From NCBI GenBank assembly GCA_033795365.1, contig JARYGU010000009.1, forward strand, positions 124,001 to 188,000: a stretch of 64,000 bases of DNA. Direction: 5' to 3'. Below the pieces are notes generated by a model. That model had not been told where the DNA came from. It made no database searches and worked only from the letters and a program-made list of their open reading frames with translations. The stretch is from JARYGU01 sp033795365. Its GTDB lineage: Bacteria > Pseudomonadota > Alphaproteobacteria > Rhizobiales > Rhizobiaceae. The position numbers and the translations under genes were made by a program. Below, piece after piece: positions 1 to 7,499 of the stretch (positions are counted from its first letter, which is position 1; each line of letters begins with the position of its first letter).

Positions 1-729
1 GAGAAGCACCAGATTCCCGTTGCCAAGGACAAGAAGGGCGAGGCGCCGTTCTCCGTGGACGCCAATCTCCTGCACTCCTCTTCCGAAGGCAAGGTCCTCG
101 AGGATCCGGCGCAGGAAGCGCCCGAATATGTTCATATGCGGACGATCTCGCCGGAGACCGCGCCAGACAAGCCGACCGTCATCACCGTCGGCTTCGAGCG
201 GGGCGATGCGGTCTCGATCAACGGCGTGCGGATGACGCCTGCGACGCTGCTGGCCGCGCTCAACAATTACGGCCGCGACAATGGTATCGGCCGGCTCGAC
301 CTCGTGGAAAACCGTTTCGTCGGCATGAAGTCGCGCGGCGTCTATGAGACGCCCGGCGGCACGATCCTGCTTGCCGCCCATCGCGCAATTGAAAGCATCA
401 CGCTCGATCGCGGCGCGGCTCACCTCAAGGACGAGCTGATGCCGCGCTATGCGGAGCTCATCTATTACGGTTTCTGGTTCTCGCCGGAGCGCGAGATGCT
501 GCAGGCCGCGATCGACAGGAGCCAGGAGCACGTCGAGGGTGAAGTGACGCTGAAGCTCTACAAGGGCAACGTCATGGTCATCGGGCGCAAGAGCGACAAA
601 TCGCTCTATTCCGACAAACTCGTTACGTTCGAGGACGATCAGGGCGCCTACGACCAGAAGGATGCTGCAGGTTTCATCAAGCTCAATGCGCTGCGCTTGC
701 GTACGCTTGCGGCACGAAACCGCCGCTGA
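1..729 (+). CDS. argG: Argininosuccinate synthase, C-terminal part (5' end outside window)
   Basis: The frame is open from the first base, and 242 residues are visible, about 60% of the roughly 400-residue enzyme. The enzyme joins citrulline and aspartate using ATP in arginine biosynthesis in the cytosol. The visible part carries the family segment LLHSSSEGKVLEDP and the conserved C-terminal region with SRGVYETPGGT and the LYKGNV stretch, as in type I ArgG. The nucleotide-binding N-terminus lies upstream of the window. The gene is followed after 25 bases by a strong bidirectional hairpin shared with the convergent acetyltransferase gene. No frameshift is seen. Confidence 0.95.
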   Translation, partial: EKHQIPVAKDKKGEAPFSVDANLLHSSSEGKVLEDPAQEAPEYVHMRTISPETAPDKPTVITVGFERGDAVSINGVRMTPATLLAALNNYGRDNGIGRLDLVENRFVGMKSRGVYETPGGTILLAAHRAIESITLDRGAAHLKDELMPRYAELIYYGFWFSPEREMLQAAIDRSQEHVEGEVTLKLYKGNVMVIGRKSDKSLYSDKLVTFEDDQGAYDQKDAAGFIKLNALRLRTLAARNRR

Positions 730-753
730 TCACGCAGCAAATACGATGAACGG

Positions 754-785
754 AAATGCCCGCCCCGGTTTCGAGGCGGGCATTT
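754..785. terminator. Bidirectional hairpin terminator between argG and the GNAT gene
   Basis: A perfect 11-bp stem (AAATGCCCGCC at 754-764 pairing with GGCGGGCATTT at 775-785) encloses a 10-base loop. A-rich and T-rich ends flank it, so it can end transcription from both converging genes. Confidence 0.8.
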
Positions 786-812
786 CAATCTCAGCCGCAA
801 CGGTGCCGCGGT

Positions 813-1319
813 TCAATCCCAGATGAAACCGACCTTCTTCAGGTCCTTCTCTCCGAAGTTCTCCATGCCCTCGGCGATGTCGACACCGCCCTGCGAGCGG
901 AAGAAATGGTCGGCATGCTCGCTGTCTTCGAGGCACCAGACGACCAGTCCTTCGCAGCCGAGCGATTTCAGAAGGCGCCGGGCTTCGCCGAAGAGCATCC
1001 GCCCGAGCCCGAGCCCCTGATATTCCGGCCGGAGATAAATCTCGTAGATCTCGCCTTCCTGCGGCAGGGCCTTGGCGCGGTTGAGGCCGAGCGTCGCATA
1101 GCCGGCGACCGTTCCCGCGACGTCGAGCACCAGAAGCGTCGCAGGACCGCGCGTCGCCTTCCTCCACCAGATCTCGTCCCGGCGCTGCACCATCTGGATC
1201 AGCGGCTTGTGCGGAATGATTCCGCCATAGGCCTGCAGCCAGGATACCCGGTGGGTGTCGGATATCGCCCGCGCATCCTGCGGCTCGGCTCGCCGTACGT
1301 CGATCGATAGCGTTTTCAT
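813..1319 (-). CDS. GNAT-family N-acetyltransferase
   Basis: This 168-residue protein has the GNAT fold signature. The acetyl-CoA pyrophosphate-binding motif QGLGLGRM lies at residues 101-108, after the YEIYLRPEY beta-4 strand. The N-terminal pattern (VRRAEPQDARAISDTHRVSW) is typical of single-domain GNAT enzymes. The substrate cannot be told from the sequence. The gene stands alone between two terminators, so it is probably monocistronic. About 100 bases upstream of its start lies an exact TTAA-N7-TTAA site (1416-1430), which suggests cell-cycle control. The start is an ATG at 1317-1319. Confidence 0.85.
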   Translation of the reverse strand: MKTLSIDVRRAEPQDARAISDTHRVSWLQAYGGIIPHKPLIQMVQRRDEIWWRKATRGPATLLVLDVAGTVAGYATLGLNRAKALPQEGEIYEIYLRPEYQGLGLGRMLFGEARRLLKSLGCEGLVVWCLEDSEHADHFFRSQGGVDIAEGMENFGEKDLKKVGFIWD

Positions 1320-1415
1320 AAAATGACTCTAATCCGGTGCCGATTCTGCAGGAATCCCGGCCGTGGCGGCGATGCCGTTTGCCCACAGCAAGTTTCCTGC
1401 AGCCTCCCGAAAAAG

Positions 1416-1430
1416 TTAACGCCTTTTTAA
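1416..1430. promoter_or_regulatory. CtrA-type site TTAA-N7-TTAA
   Basis: TTAA at 1416-1419 and TTAA at 1427-1430 are separated by exactly seven bases, the consensus of the alphaproteobacterial cell-cycle regulator CtrA. It lies in the leader of the minus-strand GNAT gene (start at 1319) and upstream of the typA terminator. The assignment is by motif only. Confidence 0.45.
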
Positions 1431-1466
1431 TAATCTTCTCAAGGTGTAAAACTTTGGTACACACAT

Positions 1467-1496
1467 GAAAAAACCCCGGCGCGAGGCCGGGGCTTT
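1467..1496 (-). terminator. Rho-independent terminator of typA
   Basis: Read on the minus strand, a GC-rich stem (GCCGGGG/CCCCGGC pair at 1486-1492 and 1474-1480, loop 1481-1485) is followed by a T-tract, seen as seven As at 1467-1473 on the plus strand. It lies about 30 bases past the typA stop. Confidence 0.8.
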
Positions 1497-1526
1497 TGAG
1501 GTTTCTTGCGGCGTTCGTGTCGCGAA

Positions 1527-3356
1527 TCAGGCAGCGCCGGCCGCGCGCGACTTTTCGAATCGCTTGCGTTCGTTGGGGTCCAGATAAAGCTTGCGCAGCC
1601 GGATCGACTTCGGCGTGACCTCCACGAGTTCGTCGTCCTGGATCCAGGACAGCGCGCGCTCGAGCGTCATGCGGATGGGCGGGGTAAGCTTCACGGCTTC
1701 GTCCTTGCCGGCAGCACGGATGTTGGTGAGCTTCTTGCCCTTCAGCACGTTGACCTCGAGGTCGTTGTCGCGCGTGTGAATGCCGACGATCATGCCGGCA
1801 TAGACCTTCTCGCCCGCATCGATGACCATCGGGCCGCGGTCTTCCAGGTTGAAGAGCGCATAGGCGACGGCCTCACCCGATTCGTTGGAGAGCAGCACGC
1901 CATTGACGCGACCGCCGATCTCGCCCTTGTAGGGCTGGTAGTCATGGAAAAGGCGGTTCATGATCGCCGTGCCGCGCGTATCCGTCAGCAGTTCCGACTG
2001 ATAACCGATGAGGCCGCGGGTCGGGGCGAAGAAGACGAGGCGGACGCGGTTGCCGCCGGACGGGCGCAGTTCGACCATCTCGGCCTTTCGCTCGGACATC
2101 TTCTGCACGACGACGCCGGAATGCTCCTCATCGACGTCGATGACGACTTCCTCGATCGGCTCCAGCATCTGGCCGGTCGCCTCGTCCTTGTGCATGACGA
2201 CGCGCGGACGCGAAACTGCAAGCTCGAAGCCTTCGCGGCGCATGGTCTCGATGAGAACGGCGAGCTGAAGTTCACCGCGGCCCGACACGAAGAACGAATC
2301 CTTGTCGCCCGATTCTTCGATCTTCAGCGCGACATTGCCCTCGGCTTCCTTGAAGAGGCGGTCGCGGATGACGCGACTCGTGACCTTGTCTCCCTCGGTG
2401 CCGGCGAGCGGGCTGTCGTTGACGATGAAGGACATGGTGACGGTCGGCGGGTCGATCGGCTGCGCCTTTAGCGCCTCGGAGACCGAGGGGTCGCAGAACG
2501 TATCGGCGACCGTGCCCTTGGTGAGGCCGGCGATGGCGACGATATCGCCGGCATGGGCTTCGTCGATCGCCGTGCGCTCGATGCCGCGGAAGGCGAGGAT
2601 CTTCGAGATGCGGCCGTTTTCGATGAGCTGGCCGTCCTGGCCCAAAACCTTGACGGTCTGGTTCGGCTTGATCGAGCCCGAATGAATGCGGCCGGTGATG
2701 ATGCGACCGAGGAAGGGATTGGCTTCGAGGATCGTGCCGATCATGCGGAACGGACCTTCGGCGACCGTCGGCTCCGGCACGTGCTGGAGCACGAGGTCGA
2801 GCAGCGGCGCCATGCCCTGATCCGTCGGGCCTTCGGGATTGACGTTCATCCAGCCATTGCGGCCCGAACCGTAGAGGATCGGGAAATCGAGCTGCTCGTC
2901 GGTGGCGTCGAGATTGGCGAAGAGATCGAAGACCTCGTTCAGCACTTCCTCGTGACGGCCGTCCGGACGGTCGATCTTGTTGATCGCGACGATCGGCTTC
3001 AAACCAACTTTAAGCGCCTTGCCCACGACGAACTTGGTCTGCGGCATCGGGCCTTCGGAGCTATCGACGAGAACGATCGCGCCGTCCACCATCGAGAGGA
3101 TGCGCTCCACTTCGCCGCCGAAGTCGGCGTGGCCGGGCGTGTCGACGATGTTGATCCGGTGGCCCTTCCACTCGACCGAGGTGGCCTTGGCGAGAATGGT
3201 GATGCCGCGTTCCTTTTCCAGATCGTTCGAGTCCATTACGCGTTCGGCGACGCGCTGGTTTTCGCGGAACGAGCCGGACTGCTTCAGGAGTTCGTCGACG
3301 AGCGTGGTTTTCCCATGGTCGACGTGCGCGATGATCGCGATATTGCGAATGGACAT
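1527..3356 (-). CDS. typA: Ribosome-associated translational GTPase TypA/BipA
   Basis: This 609-residue protein is a normal-length TypA/BipA. The G domain begins at the N-terminus (MSIRNIAIIAHVDHGKTT) with the P-loop ending at residues 15-18 (GKTT). ERGITI (switch I), DTPGHADF (G3) and NKID (G4) follow, then domain 2 and the EF-G-like domains III and V. The C-terminal BipA region contains GLIGYQSELLTDTRGT. TypA binds 70S ribosomes and supports ribosome assembly and translation under stress or cold. I choose the ATG at 3354-3356 rather than an upstream in-frame start because the family begins directly with the G domain. A terminator follows. Confidence 0.95.
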   Translation of the reverse strand: MSIRNIAIIAHVDHGKTTLVDELLKQSGSFRENQRVAERVMDSNDLEKERGITILAKATSVEWKGHRINIVDTPGHADFGGEVERILSMVDGAIVLVDSSEGPMPQTKFVVGKALKVGLKPIVAINKIDRPDGRHEEVLNEVFDLFANLDATDEQLDFPILYGSGRNGWMNVNPEGPTDQGMAPLLDLVLQHVPEPTVAEGPFRMIGTILEANPFLGRIITGRIHSGSIKPNQTVKVLGQDGQLIENGRISKILAFRGIERTAIDEAHAGDIVAIAGLTKGTVADTFCDPSVSEALKAQPIDPPTVTMSFIVNDSPLAGTEGDKVTSRVIRDRLFKEAEGNVALKIEESGDKDSFFVSGRGELQLAVLIETMRREGFELAVSRPRVVMHKDEATGQMLEPIEEVVIDVDEEHSGVVVQKMSERKAEMVELRPSGGNRVRLVFFAPTRGLIGYQSELLTDTRGTAIMNRLFHDYQPYKGEIGGRVNGVLLSNESGEAVAYALFNLEDRGPMVIDAGEKVYAGMIVGIHTRDNDLEVNVLKGKKLTNIRAAGKDEAVKLTPPIRMTLERALSWIQDDELVEVTPKSIRLRKLYLDPNERKRFEKSRAAGAA

Positions 3357-3479
3357 AGTTTTGTATCTCTGAAGTTTCGGGCGCGTAAAAGATGGAGGCG
3401 CCATTTCGTTGGCGCGCTCATACATCGTTTTTCGCATTTGCGAAAGGGGGAGGCTGCAGAAGCTGCGGATGCGGGCTCT

Positions 3480-5567
3480 TCAGGCGTCGCCTCCCGCGAG
3501 CTCTTCGACGAGCGCCAGGCCCTTCTTCCTCAGCATCGCTTCCGGGCTCGGCAGCTTGCCGCGAAACGCCTTGTAGGTTTCCTCCGGGTCCACCGAACCG
3601 CCGGCCGCATAGATGTTGTCCTTCAGCTTGCGTGCAATCCCGCGGTCGAAGGCGTCGCCCGTTTCCTCGAACGCATCGAAGGCATCGGCATCCAGCACTT
3701 CCGACCACATGTAGGAATAATAGCCGGCCGAATATCCTCCGGAGAAGATATGCTGGAAATGCGGAATTGCGTGGCGCATGACGATCGACTTGGGCATGCC
3801 GATCCCGTCGAGGATCTCCGCCTGGAGCGCCATGGGGTCATCCACGATATCACGCGAATGGAGAGCCATATCGACGAGGGCCGAGGACGTGAACTCGACC
3901 GTGTTGAAACCGGCATTGAAGGTGCGGGCAGCGAGAACCTTGTCGAGCAGCGCCTGCGGCATCGGCTCGCCCGTTTCGTAATGCACCGCATAGCGCTTCA
4001 GGATCTCCGGGACGGTCAGCCAGTGCTCGTAAAGCTGCGACGGCAGCTCCACGAAGTCGCGCGCCACGCTGGTTCCCGATACAGACGGGTAGGTCACGTC
4101 GGAGAGCATGCCGTGCAGCGCATGTCCGAATTCATGAAAGAGCGTGCGTGCGTCGTCGAGCGAGAGAAGTGCGGGTTTGCCTTCCGCCGGCTTTGCGAAG
4201 TTGCAGACATTGTAGATGATCGGCAGTTCGCCATGGCGACCGCTCTTTAAGGGCAGCTTATGCTGCGATTGGAAGGAGCTCATCCAGGCGCCGGACCGTT
4301 TCGAGCTACGAGCGAAATAGTCGCCGAGAAAGAGCGCGACGAGGCGATCATCCGCATCGCGGATTTCAAAAACCCGAACATCGGGGTGATAAGCAGCAAC
4401 CCCTTTCTTCTCGACTGCGCGAATCCCGAAAAGCCTGCCGGCCACATCAAAGCAGGCATCGATGATCTTTTCCAGCTGCAGATAAGGCTTCAATTCGGCT
4501 TCGGAGAAGCTGAATTTGCGGGCGCGGATCTTCTCGGCAAAATGTCTCCAGTCCCACGGCATGACCTCGTGGTTCCTGCCCTCCTCCGCGATCAGCGCGG
4601 CTATATCGGCCTCCTCCTCGCGGGCGCGCCTTACGGCCTTTTCCCATACGGCGATCAGAAGCTTGTTCACCGCATCCGCCGTCTTGGCCATGGTGTTGTC
4701 GAGCTTCAGCTCCGCGAAGTTGCGATAGCCGAGCAGTTGCGCCATCTGGACGCGCAGGGCCAACATCTCTCGCACGATTGCGCGGTTGTCGCTCTCTCCC
4801 GGATTCTCGCCGCGGGCCGTCCAGGCCTTGAAAGCCTGCTCCCGCAGATCGCGCCGCTCGGAGAAGGTCAGAAAGGGTTCGATGATCGAGCGGGAAAGCG
4901 TCACTGCATATTTTCCATCGGCGCCGCGTTCCCGCGCTGCTGCCGCCATGGCATCCCGCAGGAATTCGGGGATGCCGGCAAGCTCGTCGCCTTCGCTCAA
5001 TAGCAGAGACCAGGATTTCTCGTCCGACAGCACGTTCTGGCCGAAGCCGGTGCTGAGCATGGCAAGCCTCTCATTGATCGCCGCCAGCTTCTCCTGTTCG
5101 GGTTTCGGCAGCTTGGCGCCGGACTTCACGAAATTTTTCCAGTGGCGCTCCAGGACGCGCGTCTGCTCGACCGTCAAGCCAAGCTCTCCGCGTTTTTCCC
5201 ACAGGGTATCGATGCGCCTGAAAAGCGGCTCGTTCATGCCGATCTTCGAATAATGGCGCGAGAGCTTCGGCGAAATGTCCCGCTCGAGCGCCTGGATCGC
5301 ATCGTTCGTGTGGGCGCCGGCGCGATTCCAGAAGAGCGCCGAGATGCGTGAGAGGTCGTCGCCTGCCATTTCCAGAGCGGCTATGGTGTTGTCGAACGTC
5401 GGCTCGGCAGGATTGTTGGCGATGTCGTCGATCTCTGCCTCATGACGGTGTAGCGCAGCATCGAAGGCGGGCGCGAAGTCCTCATCCCGGACGAGGTCGA
5501 AACGAGGCAGCCCATCCGGTCCGTTCCAGTCGACAAGGGCGCTATTGATGCTGGAGGTGACGTTCAT
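3480..5567 (-). CDS. M3-family zinc oligopeptidase (Dcp/PrlC type)
   Basis: This 695-residue cytosolic metallopeptidase is of the thimet oligopeptidase family. The zinc site HEFGH is at residues 478-482, and the third ligand E507 lies in RDFVELPSQ. A substrate-binding stretch SGGYSAGYYSYMWSEVLDADAFDAF, typical of the peptidyl-dipeptidase Dcp and oligopeptidase A branch, lies near the C-terminus. Such enzymes degrade short peptides, including cleaved signal peptides. The ATG at 5565-5567 has a good AAGGA Shine-Dalgarno element. No signal peptide is seen, which fits a cytosolic role. Choosing between dcp and prlC needs a tree, so I give no symbol. Confidence 0.92.
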   Translation of the reverse strand: MNVTSSINSALVDWNGPDGLPRFDLVRDEDFAPAFDAALHRHEAEIDDIANNPAEPTFDNTIAALEMAGDDLSRISALFWNRAGAHTNDAIQALERDISPKLSRHYSKIGMNEPLFRRIDTLWEKRGELGLTVEQTRVLERHWKNFVKSGAKLPKPEQEKLAAINERLAMLSTGFGQNVLSDEKSWSLLLSEGDELAGIPEFLRDAMAAAARERGADGKYAVTLSRSIIEPFLTFSERRDLREQAFKAWTARGENPGESDNRAIVREMLALRVQMAQLLGYRNFAELKLDNTMAKTADAVNKLLIAVWEKAVRRAREEEADIAALIAEEGRNHEVMPWDWRHFAEKIRARKFSFSEAELKPYLQLEKIIDACFDVAGRLFGIRAVEKKGVAAYHPDVRVFEIRDADDRLVALFLGDYFARSSKRSGAWMSSFQSQHKLPLKSGRHGELPIIYNVCNFAKPAEGKPALLSLDDARTLFHEFGHALHGMLSDVTYPSVSGTSVARDFVELPSQLYEHWLTVPEILKRYAVHYETGEPMPQALLDKVLAARTFNAGFNTVEFTSSALVDMALHSRDIVDDPMALQAEILDGIGMPKSIVMRHAIPHFQHIFSGGYSAGYYSYMWSEVLDADAFDAFEETGDAFDRGIARKLKDNIYAAGGSVDPEETYKAFRGKLPSPEAMLRKKGLALVEELAGGDA

Positions 5568-5657
5568 CTGGCTATCCTTCTCTCGGTCCTCAGGTTCCGA
5601 ATATAGGCGGGGACATACGGGATTGGTACGCTGCACCGGTCACTGATACCGATTTTT

Positions 5658-5924
5658 TCAGGGTTTCCCGGCCTGCTGCTGTGTCAGCTTTGAGCAAGCA
5701 CTTGACGAAATACGAAACATCACGGAAAACAGCGCTGTTTCGCGGCCTTGGACATCGGTAGCCGCGGAAGAACTTTGGTGCCGGGCCCCTCTGGCGAGAG
5801 TTTTACGGCGCTCTCGTGATGTCGGTACCGCCAGCAATGAGCCGGCGGATTCAAGAACATGGCAATCCTTATCATCATGCCTGATCCGCATGCCGTTTTC
5901 GGTATGCGCAACTCTTTCCTTCAT
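5658..5924 (-). CDS. Possible small protein of unknown function, 88 residues
   Basis: The 398-base gap between the M3 peptidase and the DUF475 gene holds one minus-strand frame with an unusually strong ribosome-binding site (AAGGAG, eight bases before the ATG at 5922-5924). The predicted product begins MKERVAHTENGMRIRHDDKD and is rich in Arg and Ser, with no membrane segment or known domain. The support is only the ribosome-binding site and the open frame. Composition is not clearly protein-like in the C-terminal half, so it may be non-coding. Confidence 0.3.
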   Translation of the reverse strand: MKERVAHTENGMRIRHDDKDCHVLESAGSLLAVPTSRERRKTLARGARHQSSSAATDVQGRETALFSVMFRISSSACSKLTQQQAGKP

Positions 5925-5965
5925 GAAGCATTCTCCTTTTCTGCCAGCGGCAAGGAGGTGCGGTC

Positions 5966-7042
5966 GTGAACAACCCAACGCAAAAGGGCACGCTGGACTA
6001 TTTCAAGTGGGCCTTCATCGTTACCGCCCTCGGCCTTCTGCTCGGCGGTTGGCTCGGCTGGCAGTCGACCGGAACCCTCGGCGGCATGGCGACGATCTTC
6101 TTTATCTGTGCCGTGCTCGCTGTGCTGGAAATCTCGCTCTCCTTCGACAACGCCATCGTCAATGCCAACAAGCTGAAGGACATGACACCGGTCTGGCAGC
6201 ATCGCTTCCTGACCTGGGGCATCATCATCGCCGTCTTCGGCATGCGTATCGTCTTTCCTCTGTTGATCGTCGTGATCGCGGCACATATCGGGCCGATCGA
6301 GGCCATCGTCCTGGCTGCAAGCCGCCCGGAAGAATATGCGCGGATCATGAACGAGGCGCATCTGCCGATCGCCGCGTTCGGCGGTACCTTCCTGATGATG
6401 GTCGGCCTCACCTATTTCTTCAATCAGGAGAAGGATGTCCACTGGATCGAATTCATCGAGAAGCGCATGGCGCGCTCTGCCACGATCAAAGGGATCGAGA
6501 TCGCCTTCGTGCTGATCCTGATCCTGCTCTTCTCGAATCTTCTCGAAGGCGAGGAAGCCGATACCTTTGTCTATTCGGCGATCTACGGTCTTCTGACCTT
6601 CCTCGCGGTCGAAGTCATCGGCGGCCTGCTCGATGCATCGCAGAAGACGATGTCGGAGGCGGCGAAGGGCGGTCTCGGAGCCTTCATCTATCTCGAGGTG
6701 CTCGATGCGAGCTTCTCCTTCGACGGTGTCATCGGCGCATTCGCCTTGACGCAGAACCTTTTCATCATCGCCATCGGACTCGGCATCGGCGCGATGTATG
6801 TGCGCTCGATGACGATCATGCTGGTCGACAAGGGCACGCTCGCCGAATATCGCTATCTCGAGCACGGCGCCTTCTATGCGATCCTGATCCTGTCGGTCAT
6901 CATGTACTGCCAGACGCTGGTGCATATCCCTGAGGTGATCACCGGCCTTGGCGGCGCGGGCCTGATAGGCATCTCGCTCTGGTCTTCCATCCGCTACAAC
7001 CGCAACGAACGGGAGCATGAAGCCGCGGCCGAGCATGTCTGA
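5966..7042 (+). CDS. DUF475/TerC-like integral membrane protein
   Basis: This 358-residue polytopic membrane protein has about eight or nine hydrophobic segments. Its paired acidic motifs inside membrane segments, EISLSFDNAIVNANKL near residue 53 and EVLDASFSFDGVIGA near residue 250, are the hallmark of DUF475 and the wider TerC/LysE-like metal-ion transporter superfamily. A role in metal (possibly manganese) export is inferred from that superfamily. The start is a GTG fixed by a near-perfect Shine-Dalgarno element (AAGGAGGTG at 5952-5960). The gene is monocistronic, with its own terminator 50 bases downstream. Confidence 0.88.
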   Translation: MNNPTQKGTLDYFKWAFIVTALGLLLGGWLGWQSTGTLGGMATIFFICAVLAVLEISLSFDNAIVNANKLKDMTPVWQHRFLTWGIIIAVFGMRIVFPLLIVVIAAHIGPIEAIVLAASRPEEYARIMNEAHLPIAAFGGTFLMMVGLTYFFNQEKDVHWIEFIEKRMARSATIKGIEIAFVLILILLFSNLLEGEEADTFVYSAIYGLLTFLAVEVIGGLLDASQKTMSEAAKGGLGAFIYLEVLDASFSFDGVIGAFALTQNLFIIAIGLGIGAMYVRSMTIMLVDKGTLAEYRYLEHGAFYAILILSVIMYCQTLVHIPEVITGLGGAGLIGISLWSSIRYNRNEREHEAAAEHV

Positions 7043-7091
7043 GCCAAGAGGCTTCGGCAATGGCGGCCGTTCTTCATTTCGCCTGGACAAG

Positions 7092-7124
7092 AAAGGCCCG
7101 CCGGTCATCGACTGGCGGGCCTTT
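7092..7124 (+). terminator. Rho-independent terminator after the DUF475 gene
   Basis: A 14-bp stem with one G-U pair (7092-7105 with 7111-7124), a five-base loop and a T-run at 7122-7125. The facing A-run also allows use by the convergent 55-residue gene. Confidence 0.85.
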
Positions 7125-7146
7125 TCCTTACCTCATCCAGAACCGA

Positions 7147-7314
7147 TCAAAGCCGGTTCGGAAACGTCGCCGGATCAATACCAAGCGTGTGCAGATCGCG
7201 ATCGTTCGGACGGCGATGGCTTTCGACTGCCGCGGCAGCTGCATTGGCGGCGCTCAGGACGGCAAAGGCACGGCCGAAGAAACTCCGGCGGCCGGATGTG
7301 CGGTTGGCGGACAT
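7147..7314 (-). CDS. Small basic protein of unknown function, 55 residues
   Basis: A short gene translates to MSANRTSGRRSFFGRAFAVL, an Ala-rich middle, and an end reading RDLHTLGIDPATFPNRL. A GGAG ribosome-binding site precedes the ATG at 7312-7314. The Arg-rich start, amphipathic Ala-rich helix and a conserved-looking D-L-x-x-L-G-I-D tail recall the small rhizobial DUF1127-like proteins, but the match is not good enough to assign. It is convergent with the DUF475 gene and could share its terminator. Confidence rests on the ribosome-binding site and the coherent composition. Confidence 0.6.
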   Translation of the reverse strand: MSANRTSGRRSFFGRAFAVLSAANAAAAAVESHRRPNDRDLHTLGIDPATFPNRL

Positions 7315-7409
7315 CTTTCTCTCCGTTGATTGTCAACTCTTGAGCGTAAGATGAGGTTTCCGCCTATCCGTTGCAACGCACGATAGGACAGGGGGGCCAT
7401 GCAATGGCG

Positions 7410-7440
7410 GCAGGCCGGATCCTGAACCGATCCGGCCTGC
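7410..7440. terminator. Perfect 12-bp hairpin downstream of tctA
   Basis: A perfect 12-bp stem (7410-7421 with 7429-7440) and a seven-base loop lie 60 bases past the tctA stop. There is no T-tract on either strand, so it may be an mRNA 3' stabiliser rather than a classical terminator. Confidence 0.5.
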
Positions 7441-7499
7441 CTTCCTGCGTTCGCCCGGCTTGGGAGGAGATTGGAAGCGGGAGACGCCGCAAGGCGTCG

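Noticed and set aside
1506..4250. Long open frames on the plus strand opposite typA and the M3 peptidase gene
   Set aside because: They mirror codon positions of the true genes, have no ribosome-binding sites and give low-complexity His/Arg-rich products. Such antisense frames are expected in GC-rich DNA.
5921..7108. A 395-codon minus-strand frame opposite the DUF475 gene
   Set aside because: The product is a hydrophilic Asp/His/Arg-rich shadow; the plus-strand frame has a clear membrane protein and a perfect ribosome-binding site.
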